Notes under the pieces: model-generated
Database searches by the model: none
What the model was told of the DNA's origin: nothing
What the model saw: the letters and a program-made list of their open reading frames with translations, nothing else
Translations under genes and position numbers: made by a program
Virus record (IMG/VR): IMGVR_UViG_3300009168_000077
Span: 1 to 37,203 of that record
Source of the DNA: a virus
Reading direction: 5' to 3' (one strand)
Length of the DNA stretch: 37,203 nt
Part shown: in pieces, positions 1-5,766 of the stretch
How the letters are laid out: the number at the start of each line of letters is the position of its first letter
Numbering within the stretch: position 1 is the first letter of the stretch

Positions 1-123
1 ATTGACTTTTCGACCAACCGAGTAGCATTTCACCGACCCCGGAGTACCATCCGCAACCCACCCCCTGAAATTCGTGGGGAGACCAAAAGGCTTGTTCGGA
101 AAAGCCCGCTCAATACAAAAAGG
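1..123. repeat. Left copy of the 123-bp terminal direct repeat
   Basis: These 123 bases are identical to the last 123 bases of the window. They lie inside the Eco57I-type methyltransferase gene, whose frame is continuous when the two ends are joined. The simplest reading is an assembly overlap of a circular or circularly permuted genome. A true short terminal repeat of the packaged DNA is possible but less likely, because the repeat falls within a coding sequence and carries no sign of a packaging site. Confidence 0.97.
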
Positions 124-819
124 TTCGGTGTGCTTGACAAGAACCTTTTTCATGATCAGACACGAGGTATGGTCGCGGACAATGATGTCAAACTCCCCGA
201 TGTTCCTCTGTACCCCGTTGAACTCGCAGAGACCGTTGTAGTCCCGATCCCACAAGAAGTAGGAAACACCCCCGGCGATCCCCCCAATGTCTTCAAACAC
301 ATCATAGGTTCCAGGGAAATCCTGTATCAACCGGATGTTCCTGTCCTTGAGCATCCGTGCCCGGTAGTCTCCAAGACCCATCCCGCCAACCATCCATCGG
401 GACGGCGTGATCATGCAGACGTACTGAGACTTGAGGACGTCGATTGTGTACATCACGACCTCGTGGTAGATGGGCTTGGCTTGTACTGAGCCACTACCCT
501 CACGACCCTTCTGGGCCACACTCTGAACTTGATAAGGCGGGTTCGAGAAGACAACGTCATACTGCCCGGCCTTGCCGTCCAAAGCCGCCTTATAGTCTCC
601 TATCAGTACTTCAACCCCATATGCTTCTAATACATTTTTAAACCGCGGATCAATCTCTACAGCAGTGATATTAGATGGATGCACTCCAGCCTTTATAAGA
701 CCTCTTACAAATGCGCCTTCTCCAGCACACAAATCCAGTATGTGTCCTTTTAAGGATGGTACACAAGATATCATCCTGTCTACCATCCATGATGGTGTCC
801 ATATCTGCGTAGTACTCAT
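1..819 (-). CDS. Eco57I-type adenine DNA methyltransferase, N-terminal 273 residues (continues at 37080)
   Basis: Probable N6-adenine DNA methyltransferase, possibly protecting phage DNA from host restriction. Read leftward from ATG 819, it gives 273 codons to base 1 and continues in frame at 37080 to the stop at 36658, for 413 residues in all. Visible motifs are TPSWMVDRM near the start, the SAM-binding motif DLCAGEGAF (residues 29-37), an acidic VEID after strand 2 (54-57) and the catalytic motif NPPY (93-96). This order (I then IV, target-recognition part at the C terminus) is that of gamma-class enzymes. No restriction nuclease is adjacent, so it is probably an orphan. Its ATG overlaps the previous stop as ATGA. 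Codon use changes near codon 78: the first part is AT-rich like its neighbours, and the rest is GC-richer with almost no ATA codons. Confidence 0.88.
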   Translation of the reverse strand, partial: MSTTQIWTPSWMVDRMISCVPSLKGHILDLCAGEGAFVRGLIKAGVHPSNITAVEIDPRFKNVLEAYGVEVLIGDYKAALDGKAGQYDVVFSNPPYQVQSVAQKGREGSGSVQAKPIYHEVVMYTIDVLKSQYVCMITPSRWMVGGMGLGDYRARMLKDRNIRLIQDFPGTYDVFEDIGGIAGGVSYFLWDRDYNGLCEFNGVQRNIGEFDIIVRDHTSCLIMKKVLVKHTEPFCIERAFPNKPFGLPTNFRGWVADGTPGSVKCYSVGRKVN

Positions 820-974
820 ATCGTCCGTGCTCTCCACTTATTCTCATCATCCTCTGGTGGCCTGTACTTATCACGCTCATCAATCTCACGTTGAAACTGA
901 GCCCAAGCTTCCTCGGAGGAAAGGTGAGACAGGTTACGTCCGCGCCAAAAGGCATTTTCTTCGTCACGTGTCAC
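816..974 (-). CDS. Small acidic/charged protein, 52 aa, unknown
   Basis: Starts at GTG 974, with GAGG seven bases upstream and only two bases after the previous stop, and ends in an ATGA overlap with the methyltransferase start. A longer reading from TTG 1046 exists but would overlap the upstream gene, and the Shine-Dalgarno supports GTG. The product is hydrophilic and rich in Glu, Asp, Arg and Trp (motifs AFWRGRN, EEAWAQFQREIDERDKYRP), probably helical, with no membrane segment. Function is not recognised. Its first eight residues, MTRDEENA, are also encoded by a tiny ORF at 1199-1170 with only synonymous differences. Tight coupling suggests it is co-translated with the methyltransferase. 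Confidence 0.6.
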   Translation of the reverse strand: MTRDEENAFWRGRNLSHLSSEEAWAQFQREIDERDKYRPPEDDENKWRARTI

Positions 975-976
975 TG

Positions 977-1156
977 TTATACCTCGCTTATACTTGCTAC
1001 AACATCCTCCGCAATCATTATAGAGTTGCCAGGAAAGCGGAACCAACCATCAAACAAACCAGGTTGCTCGCCTTTTGTTGTATCGTCACGTTCAACCACA
1101 TAGGCACTCTGCGTTTCACATGCACCCCGCTTATACTCCACATGCCATCTTCTCAT
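977..1156 (-). CDS. Small unknown protein, 59 aa
   Basis: The start is ATG 1156, because a strong AGGAGG lies six bases upstream; an earlier in-frame ATG at 1189 has no such site. The product (MRRWHVEYKRG..., ending EDVVASISEV) has a basic N terminus, an acidic mid-part and no membrane segment or known motif that I can see. It sits in a run of tightly packed small ORFs leading into the methyltransferase and ends two bases before the GTG of the next gene. Small ORFs in such runs often encode host-interaction or anti-defence functions, but nothing in this one shows that. Confidence 0.6.
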   Translation of the reverse strand: MRRWHVEYKRGACETQSAYVVERDDTTKGEQPGLFDGWFRFPGNSIMIAEDVVASISEV

Positions 1157-1169
1157 ACTGCACCTCCTG

Positions 1170-1199
1170 TTAAATTGCATTCTCTTCATCGCGTGTCAT
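1170..1199 (-). CDS. Nine-codon mini-ORF repeating the start of the 52-aa gene
   Basis: ATG 1199 overlaps the stop of the upstream 61-aa gene as ATGA and reads MTRDEENAI then TAA. Eight residues match the start of the gene at 974, and all four base differences are the start codon's first base or silent third positions. It may be a leader peptide, a decayed duplicate or a coupling element for the gene starting at 1156, whose AGGAGG begins just after this stop. Whether it is translated is not shown. Confidence 0.3.
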   Translation of the reverse strand: MTRDEENAI

Positions 1200-1381
1200 T
1201 TTGATTTCTTCTTAATAATGTCCAACGTAATCTTTGACATTTTGATCGCCTCGATGATTGTGTCCATCGCCTTTTCAAGTTTGTCAACCTCACCAATGAA
1301 TGCTATTGACGTTGTGCCTAATTCCGCAGTGATACCTTTTGGCAAACTGATCGATACAACCTTTTTCCCTTTTGCTTTCAT
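1196..1381 (-). CDS. Small protein, 61 aa, unknown
   Basis: Starts at ATG 1381 behind the module AAAGGACAGGATC, a translation-start sequence shared with several other genes in this genome. The product has a basic N terminus (MKAKGKKVVSISLPKG) followed by beta-then-helix-looking sequence (ITAELGTTSIAFIGEVDKLEKAMDTIIEAIK) and a Lys-rich end. The pattern suggests a small soluble alpha/beta fold, but I recognise no family. It ends in an ATGA overlap with the mini-ORF at 1199. Confidence 0.65.
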   Translation of the reverse strand: MKAKGKKVVSISLPKGITAELGTTSIAFIGEVDKLEKAMDTIIEAIKMSKITLDIIKKKSK

Positions 1382-1396
1382 GATCCTGTCCTTTCA

Positions 1397-1594
1397 TTAC
1401 TTGATAGCAGCCCACACCGCCAGTGTCGCGTGATTACTGGCGATGACTTCTCTTTCACCCTTTGACAACTTCTTCTCACTGATCCCCCATTCAGAGATGA
1501 AGTCCTTGTAAAACATCCGCCACGTGCGCTTCTGTGAGGATGAAAACTTGTCCCAGACACGTGGCGCACATGCTGCTGGTTTGCTACTGGACAT
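1397..1594 (-). CDS. Small Trp/Lys-rich protein, 65 aa, unknown
   Basis: ATG 1594 has AGGAG upstream (AAAGGAGATCAGG ATG) and lies inside the last codons of the sigma-like gene, an 11-base overlap typical of translational coupling. The product is basic and helical in character, with several Trp and aromatic residues (RVWDKFSSSQKRTWRMFYKDFISEWGI). No Cys pairs, membrane segment or enzymatic motif is visible. Its place directly after a transcription-factor-like gene allows a regulatory role, but that is only context. Confidence 0.6.
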   Translation of the reverse strand: MSSSKPAACAPRVWDKFSSSQKRTWRMFYKDFISEWGISEKKLSKGEREVIASNHATLAVWAAIK

Positions 1595-2369
1595 CCTGAT
1601 CTCCTTTGTTATACTTCTCACGTCCCCACCTCTTCACCATGGCCCTCGTCATACGCCTGCTTCTCTCAGCCCTAAACTCATCACTATACCGTAGTGTCAT
1701 AAACTGGCCTTGCAAAGCATGCTCAATCCATTTAAGCATGGCTGTCACTTCTTCGTTAGCGGTGCACGTATCATGCATCCTCTCTAATTTACCGTGCACA
1801 CGGTGCAGACAGTCATATACAGCACACTGCCTTACATGCCTGCCAAGTTTCACGGATAGTCGCTCAGCCGTGGCAGACTGACTGCAGTCCTTCGCAAACT
1901 CGTATATGATCTCATATGGCTGTACTCTCGTTTGTTTTGATGGCTGTATATACCGTTGCCACCATCCTTCAGGTGGTAGTGGTGGCATCGTGGCCCAATA
2001 CCTTAGCCTGGCTGCCGCGGTATATAGGCGCCTGCATACATTGGACTGGCTGCGTCCAACATTTTTTCCTATATCCCTTTGATATATATTTTGGCGGTAG
2101 TACTGCTCAAGGCACTCCTGCTCAAGCGGTGGCAGGTGCTTATATGCTTCCAAAAACTTTGGAGATCCCCACTCCGGACAGTCTTCGGTATGCTCGATCT
2201 CATCATGCTCATCCTCTAACCGTAGCGTGGTTGTTTCATTATTGGCGGACAGGATTGACTCGTCCAGGATACGGTGGCTGTTATTGATGCCATGAGCGGA
2301 TTTTGCCCACCTGTGGTAGGATGTGAGTGGTGATACCAGGTGCTTCATGTATTGTTTTGATTGAGCCAT
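1584..2369 (-). CDS. Sigma-70 region 4-like DNA-binding protein
   Basis: A 261-aa protein opening the long leftward (late) series. Residues about 72-125 (FLEAYKHLPPLEQECLEQYY, then QRDIGKNVGRSQSNVCRRLY) have the layout of a sigma-70 region 4 helix-turn-helix: a leading 'LPP.EQ..L' helix, a short turn and a Ser/Arg-rich recognition helix near 105-117. A second helical segment at about 152-197 could be another DNA-binding unit. No region 2 is visible in this protein; a separate gene at 3921 has a region-2-like pattern. A likely role is late-gene activation by binding host or phage-modified RNA polymerase. ATG 2369 lacks a clear Shine-Dalgarno, so the start is uncertain. Confidence 0.6.
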   Translation of the reverse strand: MAQSKQYMKHLVSPLTSYHRWAKSAHGINNSHRILDESILSANNETTTLRLEDEHDEIEHTEDCPEWGSPKFLEAYKHLPPLEQECLEQYYRQNIYQRDIGKNVGRSQSNVCRRLYTAAARLRYWATMPPLPPEGWWQRYIQPSKQTRVQPYEIIYEFAKDCSQSATAERLSVKLGRHVRQCAVYDCLHRVHGKLERMHDTCTANEEVTAMLKWIEHALQGQFMTLRYSDEFRAERSRRMTRAMVKRWGREKYNKGDQDVQ

Positions 2370-2488
2370 ATATGGCGAATCTGATGAAATTGACAGGCAA
2401 ATTTTTATTACTTATACCTATTGTTTTGTACCATGATCCTACCTAAGCCCTTGCAAACCTAAGAAACTGCAACGTTTTTACCGTGTAC

Positions 2489-2517
2489 TTGACATCTTCT
2501 ATACACAAAAGTATATT
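2489..2517 (+). promoter_or_regulatory. Sigma-70 type promoter for the Cys-cluster gene
   Basis: TTGACA (2489-2494), a 17-base spacer and TATATT (2512-2517), with a G just before the -10. Transcription would begin near 2524, leaving a short leader that carries the AAGGAGG of the gene at 2549. The same GTATATT -10 recurs at four other gene starts in this control region. Confidence 0.8.
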
Positions 2518-2548
2518 CATGACGTACCTACTAACCAAGGAGGAGTGT

Positions 2549-2809
2549 ATGATGACTGATGAGTTTCGTGCAAGACTGTTGAAGGAACTCGATAGGGCCA
2601 AAAACCAAGGTTATTCCGGAATAAAACTTCTTAGGAAGTATCTTAATGGCGTGACTCTTACTCGCGGCCAAGCCATACGCGCTAAATGCTCTGAATGTAT
2701 GTGCTACTATGAGGACGGCGGAATGGACTGCAGGAATAACCAATGTCCTCTGTATCCATACCGTCCATTTAAGGACAAGGCAGAAGAGGCCCCAAAACCA
2801 GTTTCTTAG
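2549..2809 (+). CDS. Small Cys-cluster (probable zinc-binding) phage protein, 86 aa
   Basis: The start at ATG 2549 (or the adjacent ATG 2552) is set by AAGGAGG five to eight bases upstream. A charged helical N-terminal half (DEFRARLLKELDRAK) is followed by a cysteine cluster, CSECMCYYEDGGMDC then CPLYPYRPF near the end. The 'C..C...C......CPLYPYR' layout is common in small phage proteins of unknown function and fits a single zinc site. It is monocistronic, with its own strong promoter, and divergent from the leftward series. It could be a small regulator or host-interaction protein; no function is proven. Confidence 0.8.
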   Translation: MMTDEFRARLLKELDRAKNQGYSGIKLLRKYLNGVTLTRGQAIRAKCSECMCYYEDGGMDCRNNQCPLYPYRPFKDKAEEAPKPVS

Positions 2810-2851
2810 TGCCCAGCTATGCTCAAATCGATGGTTTGACTGATTCAAACT

Positions 2852-2868
2852 GTTTGGGGCACCCAAAC
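2852..2868 (+). other. Perfect hairpin just after the Cys-cluster gene, with a competing fold
   Basis: GTTTGGG, loop GCA, CCCAAAC forms a perfect 7-bp stem. The 3' arm can instead pair with an upstream copy: ATGGTTTG (2831-2838) is complementary to CAAACCAT (2864-2871). The two folds exclude each other. No T-run follows, so this is not a standard Rho-independent terminator. It may stabilise the 3' end of the transcript or act as an attenuator. Confidence 0.45.
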
Positions 2869-2869
2869 C

Positions 2870-3046
2870 ATGTCCCAACACACAGACTATCCTGTGCAAG
2901 CGTCCTGTGCCTTTATTCGCCATGCCTTGAATTATCCTTCTTTGTGTAATGAACGTACAGGACCAGACTCCATGCCTAAAAAAATTGACACAACCAAGCG
3001 GTTGAATCCTAACTCCGGTTTCCTGGATGATAACCCCAGGACTTAA
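2870..3046 (+). CDS. Possible small ORF, 58 aa, unknown
   Basis: An open frame from ATG 2870 to TAA 3046 (MSQHTDYPVQ... ending FLDDNPRT), downstream of the Cys-cluster gene on the same strand and within reach of its promoter. The ATG overlaps the 3' arm of the alternative hairpin and has no good Shine-Dalgarno. An internal ATG at 2972 has AGGA nine bases upstream and would give a 24-aa peptide (MPKKIDTTKRLNPNSGFL...). The composition is hydrophilic and basic in the second half. It could be non-coding. I recognise no family. Confidence 0.3.
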   Translation: MSQHTDYPVQASCAFIRHALNYPSLCNERTGPDSMPKKIDTTKRLNPNSGFLDDNPRT

Positions 3047-3177
3047 ATTTCTGTAAAACCAAAAAATGTGCCTAAATTAGTATCGTTTTGGCCTATGGTT
3101 TTTTAGGAAGGCCTGCCTAATCGTAGTTGCCACACAAAGCATGTCCAGGCTATTGGACGTGTCTAATTAATACGTTT
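3047..3177. other. Non-coding interval between convergent transcripts
   Basis: No gene seen. It is AT-rich with several short imperfect inverted repeats: AAAACCA (3054-3060) with TGGTTTT (3097-3103), GGCCT with AGGCC around 3091-3114, and GTCCA with TGGAC around 3142-3157. Rightward transcripts from 2524 and leftward transcripts from 3356 meet here, so a bidirectional stop is plausible. No element has the full stem-plus-T-run form. Confidence 0.35.
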
Positions 3178-3351
3178 TTAACTACGTGGTTTTGAGGCTG
3201 GATAAGTACCATCTATGGCGGCTTTTTTCAAACAGGCGAGTTTCTTCCAGATAGGAGATCCGTCTTTGCACCTGTCCATGATCGTATCAATCAAGTCGAT
3301 GATGATATCCCGACACACCTGATCCGTACTGTTTTTGACTGGTTTGCTCAT
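3178..3351 (-). CDS. Small basic protein, 57 aa, unknown; possibly leaderless
   Basis: The frame is open from ATG 3360, but the promoter -10 at 3368-3363 places transcription start near 3356. The usable start is then ATG 3351 (MSKPVKNSTDQ...), nearly at the 5' end of the transcript and without a Shine-Dalgarno. The product is helical-looking (DIIIDLIDTIMDRCKDG, IWKKLACLKKAAID) with a basic C terminus. No family is recognised. It has its own promoter, separate from the sigma-like gene upstream. It might instead be a small RNA gene that happens to contain an open frame. Confidence 0.45.
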   Translation of the reverse strand: MSKPVKNSTDQVCRDIIIDLIDTIMDRCKDGSPIWKKLACLKKAAIDGTYPASKPRS

Positions 3352-3362
3352 GCTATGCACAC

Positions 3363-3391
3363 AATATACTACATGTTTACCTGTAATGCAA
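3363..3391 (-). promoter_or_regulatory. Promoter for the 57-aa gene
   Basis: Reading leftward: TTGCAT (3391-3386), a 17-base spacer and TATATT (3368-3363), preceded by G. The stretch GTAGTATATT is shared with the rightward promoter at 4228-4257. Predicted start near 3356, almost at the ATG. Confidence 0.65.
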
Positions 3392-3408
3392 AGGTTATTA
3401 GGAAATTG

Positions 3409-3921
3409 TTAAATTTCTTCTTCTCCGTATATGGCCAGTAGTGCATCCTTCCGGAATCTCTTAAGCACACGGTGATTGCTGGATCCAAATGGCGTACCTG
3501 ATTCCAGGCGCTCAAGGTACACCTGGTTAGGCTCATGTATAGCAGCTATGCGCTCACGCTCTAAATTGGACATTACTTCAGACTCTACTGACTGGTACAT
3601 GCTAAACACACCTGTGCAGCCATTAAGGATGCCTGGATACTTTACAAGTGCCTCACGGCGGACTTTATAGGTTTTGGTTGCATTTGATAAAACTGACTGA
3701 CAATACCGGAAGAAGACAACCTTCCAGCTAATACCTTTCGAAATGGCCTCTGTGACTGTTTTAAAGGTATTAGGTTTGCTCCACAATATTAAAACGTCTC
3801 CAACTAAGTCTGGCAGCTTTGAATCGTCCTGAGTGTTTTTAAAGTGGCTGTACAATACCTTACCAGCAAGCCTACAACAATCATGGTAGTTGTCAACTAT
3901 TAGTTGTGTTATTGTATTCAT
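3409..3921 (-). CDS. Sigma-70 region 2-like protein, 170 aa
   Basis: Starts at ATG 3921 behind AGGACAGGATC and a promoter 20 bases upstream. An open frame extends to 4113, but it would cover the promoter and an Ala-Lys simple repeat and has no Shine-Dalgarno. Residues about 10-50 (YHDCCRLAGKVLYSH, then LPDLVGDVLILWSK) resemble region 2.1-2.2 of ECF-type sigma factors, where 'DLVQE.F..LW' binds core polymerase. Residues 63-95 (ISWKVVFFRYCQSVLSNATK, basic after it) resemble region 2.3-2.4. No region 4 follows; a region-4-like protein is encoded separately at 2369. The assignment is inferred from pattern only. The C terminus (LERERIAAIHEPNQVYLERL) is helical and unassigned. Confidence 0.45.
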   Translation of the reverse strand: MNTITQLIVDNYHDCCRLAGKVLYSHFKNTQDDSKLPDLVGDVLILWSKPNTFKTVTEAISKGISWKVVFFRYCQSVLSNATKTYKVRREALVKYPGILNGCTGVFSMYQSVESEVMSNLERERIAAIHEPNQVYLERLESGTPFGSSNHRVLKRFRKDALLAIYGEEEI

Positions 3922-3941
3922 GATCCTGTCCTGTTGGTTTG

Positions 3942-3971
3942 AATATACTTCTCCGGCTAAGGAAATGTTAT
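3942..3971 (-). promoter_or_regulatory. Probable promoter for the region 2-like gene
   Basis: TATATT (3947-3942), preceded by G, with a weak -35 ATAACA (3971-3966) at 18 bases. Start near 3935 gives a short leader carrying AGGACAGG before ATG 3921. The -10 matches the other promoters here, while the -35 is poor, so activation may be needed. Confidence 0.5.
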
Positions 3972-4000
3972 AGGCTTTGAAGTCCTGGACAAATAAAGAT

Positions 4001-4048
4001 GCTTTTGCTTTGGCTTTTGCTTTGGCTTTTGCTTTGGCTTTTGCTTTT
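4001..4048. repeat. Hexanucleotide repeat GCTTTK, eight units
   Basis: Eight tandem hexamers alternate GCTTTT and GCTTTG (a 12-bp unit about 3.5 times, then one more GCTTTT). One strand is purine-rich (AAAAGC/CAAAGC). It lies between divergent promoters and could be coding only in an unlikely extension of the gene at 3921, as alternating Lys-Ala. It may be a protein-binding iteron set or slippage-prone spacer DNA. Confidence 0.75.
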
Positions 4049-4057
4049 CCTTCTTTT

Positions 4058-4130
4058 ACCCACCACACAGGTGGGTATTCAGGCACGAGCGAAGCGAGTG
4101 CCGTTAGTATCACACCAGTATATGGTGTGA
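4058..4130. other. Cluster of three hairpins between divergent promoters
   Basis: Three inverted repeats sit side by side. First, ACCCACC/GGTGGGT (4058-4064 with 4070-4076), 5-base loop. Second, GGCAC/GTGCC (4082-4086 with 4098-4102), enclosing GCGAAGC (4089-4095), a sequence known to form an exceptionally stable DNA mini-hairpin. Third, TCACACC/GGTGTGA (4110-4116 with 4124-4130), 7-base loop. None has a T-run. They lie next to the hexamer repeat and AT-rich DNA, which suits an origin of replication or a regulatory site. No initiator gene was recognised. Confidence 0.65.
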
Positions 4131-4297
4131 GTTTACGTTAGAAGCATAGCTATCAAAAGCATCTTAATAGTATATGTCGTTTTTTTATGCGTACTATTTA
4201 TGCCGACTAAAAAAAGTTATAAATTGTTTTACATTTTGGTTGCACACGTAGTATATTATGCCGGAAGCGGTGATTTATTGGTTGAGAGGAATCTTGA
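4131..4297. other. AT-rich leader and upstream region of the rightward block
   Basis: No gene seen. The interval is strongly AT-rich, with runs of T and A (4180-4215) ahead of the promoter at 4228-4257 and a short leader to the ATG at 4298. Confidence 0.5.
4228..4257 (+). promoter_or_regulatory. Promoter of the rightward early block
   Basis: TATATT (4252-4257), preceded by G, with TTTACA (4228-4233) at 18 bases (or TTACAT at 17). Predicted start near 4264, and the leader carries GAGAGG before ATG 4298. It shares GTAGTATATT with the leftward promoter at 3391-3363. Confidence 0.65.
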
Positions 4298-4831
4298 ATG
4301 AAGGATCTTTCTATGGCTCTTAAGAAGGCTTGTGGTCCAACAGCAGTACGGTTACGTGTATTCCATGATCTTGGTAGCTTCTACTATCCAACCAGTAAGT
4401 CCAGAGGCAAGAGAGAGTACGTATATCGTAAGGCTCTACTTGTCTGGTGGTATTATGACGCCTTCGGAGAAATCAAAGACGACTACGGTGTTATCACTCT
4501 TTCATTTGCACCAGGATCATCTTGCCGTAAGATACTTGAAGCCATAGGTTTTGATAACTTTCCAAAAGGTATTAAGCATGTTGGCAATGTTGTTAAGCTA
4601 TTTCAAATCATACAAGAAGATTTGGATAGTAAGCCTTGTTACATGACTCTTGAAGTTGAGCGTAAGAAAGGTTACATCGTAGTTAATAGTGCCAACCGTG
4701 TTGTTCCGTCAACGGTTGTACCTGACAAGTATTGCATGAGCTTGCGAGGACAAGCTGCCATGGAATTATATTCCGAGTACCGTAAGAAATGTATTGATGC
4801 AAACGACTCTGACTTATCAGAGACAGCATGA
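4298..4831 (+). CDS. Unknown early protein, 177 aa
   Basis: First gene of the rightward block, with GAGAGG about ten bases before ATG 4298. The product is basic and aromatic in its first third (LGSFYYPTSKSRGKREYVYRK; LLVWWYYDAFGE), followed by mixed alpha/beta sequence (KHVGNVVKLFQIIQEDL; YMTLEVERKKGYIVVNSANR). No catalytic or nucleotide-binding motif, zinc cluster or membrane segment is seen. First position in an early block is often taken by DNA-binding or host-takeover proteins, but I cannot assign one. The next gene follows 22 bases after the stop. Confidence 0.75.
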   Translation: MKDLSMALKKACGPTAVRLRVFHDLGSFYYPTSKSRGKREYVYRKALLVWWYYDAFGEIKDDYGVITLSFAPGSSCRKILEAIGFDNFPKGIKHVGNVVKLFQIIQEDLDSKPCYMTLEVERKKGYIVVNSANRVVPSTVVPDKYCMSLRGQAAMELYSEYRKKCIDANDSDLSETA

Positions 4832-4853
4832 TTACCTACAAAGGAGGACTGTT

Positions 4854-5582
4854 ATGTCCAGGCGTATGATTGACGTTGTGAGCGATGCGTTTCAGGCTAT
4901 TGGCGGGGCTCCTTCTAAGAAGATAGTAGATCGGAAGGAAAAAGAAATTGACAGTGGTACTGACACTTTTGAATATGGTGATATTATCATGAGGGCTGCC
5001 TCACCAGAAGATGAAGAGTCACTTAGTAAATTTTTAGATTCTATACAAGACGTTGATTTGTGTCAGTCTTGTCGGAAGACACCAAAAGCACACACCGTTG
5101 GTAACAGTCTTTTCTGCACCGAGTGTGATACACTAAGACATAATTTTGAAGACATAGTGCAGCACGCTCCTCATGCTGATGTTGAAAGTTTAGCTACTAT
5201 TAAGAATATTCTTTCCATACCGGAAAAGCACAAGAGGATGGAAAAACTCAGAGCTTCAAAGTATGAGACTGGTAAACGTAACATTGTTTTGAAGTTATAC
5301 GGAAAAAGATGTTTCATGTGTGGGTACACAAGAGATGAGATCCACATAGTACCTATTAAATTCATGACACGGTATAACATAGAAGTGCACCATATTATAT
5401 ATCCATATATTTACAATCTTGGGAAGGAAAGAATAGAAGACTATGCTATTCTTTGTTCAGAGTGTCACGATGATTGTACAGCTATAAGAAACAAAACAAT
5501 ATCTGACGGTGATATAGATAAAAGAGCACTACACCTTCAACAACTTTCAGAAGCAAGGGGCACAAAAAATGAAGAAGACTAA
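4854..5582 (+). CDS. HNH-like protein with two zinc modules, 242 aa
   Basis: ATG 4854 is chosen for its AAAGGAGG site; an open frame runs further upstream into the previous gene. A first Cys module lies at about 75-100 (CQSCRK ... FCTECD). The C-terminal half has CFMCG, EVHHIIYP and LCSECHDD, the arrangement of a zinc-stabilised HNH nuclease fold (paired Cys residues around His-His). The N-terminal 60 residues are charged and unassigned. Early location between regulators means it may be a nicking/cleaving enzyme for replication or host DNA, or a homing-type enzyme kept with phage DNA. It overlaps the next gene by 14 bases. Confidence 0.7.
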   Translation: MSRRMIDVVSDAFQAIGGAPSKKIVDRKEKEIDSGTDTFEYGDIIMRAASPEDEESLSKFLDSIQDVDLCQSCRKTPKAHTVGNSLFCTECDTLRHNFEDIVQHAPHADVESLATIKNILSIPEKHKRMEKLRASKYETGKRNIVLKLYGKRCFMCGYTRDEIHIVPIKFMTRYNIEVHHIIYPYIYNLGKERIEDYAILCSECHDDCTAIRNKTISDGDIDKRALHLQQLSEARGTKNEED

Positions 5583-5766
5583 ACGAATACCATACAAACG
5601 TCCGGAAGACAGGGTGTCAAAAAATCTCGTAGTACGTTTAAAGGAAAAAGAATTAGACGATTTGCGTGAGGCTGCCACACGCAGCAATCTCACGATGTCA
5701 GAATATATCCGTGAGCACATAGCATTATCAAAACTAACAAACAAACTGTCAGGACTGGAAACATAA
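5569..5766 (+). CDS. Ribbon-helix-helix DNA-binding protein, 65 aa
   Basis: Basic N terminus (MKKTKRIPYKRPEDR), then NLVVRLKEKELDDLREAATR and SNLTMSEYIREHI: a beta strand followed by two helices, the pattern of Arc/CopG-type or MobC-like ribbon-helix-helix proteins that bind DNA as dimers. The ATG lies inside the end of the HNH gene. Immediately after its stop are two tandem 21-bp repeats, a natural operator for such a protein, upstream of the promoter for the antirepressor genes. It is therefore a good candidate for the repressor or autoregulator of this block (inference from family and position). Confidence 0.75.
   Translation: MKKTKRIPYKRPEDRVSKNLVVRLKEKELDDLREAATRSNLTMSEYIREHIALSKLTNKLSGLET

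Noticed and set aside
130-1204. Rightward open frames of 119, 65 and 179 codons over the methyltransferase and the small genes next to it
   Set aside because: They oppose a methyltransferase with full motifs and small genes with good start sites, and have none of their own.
2991-3041. tRNA-like segment (GGTTGAATCC with nearby stems)
   Set aside because: The T-arm lacks the conserved loop bases, and no anticodon arm or acceptor stem of proper length could be paired around it.
3922-4113. N-terminal extension of the region 2-like protein containing an Ala-Lys repeat
   Set aside because: It would start at a GTG without a ribosome site, run through a promoter and a hairpin; the ATG at 3921 has both a promoter and the AGGACAGG module.
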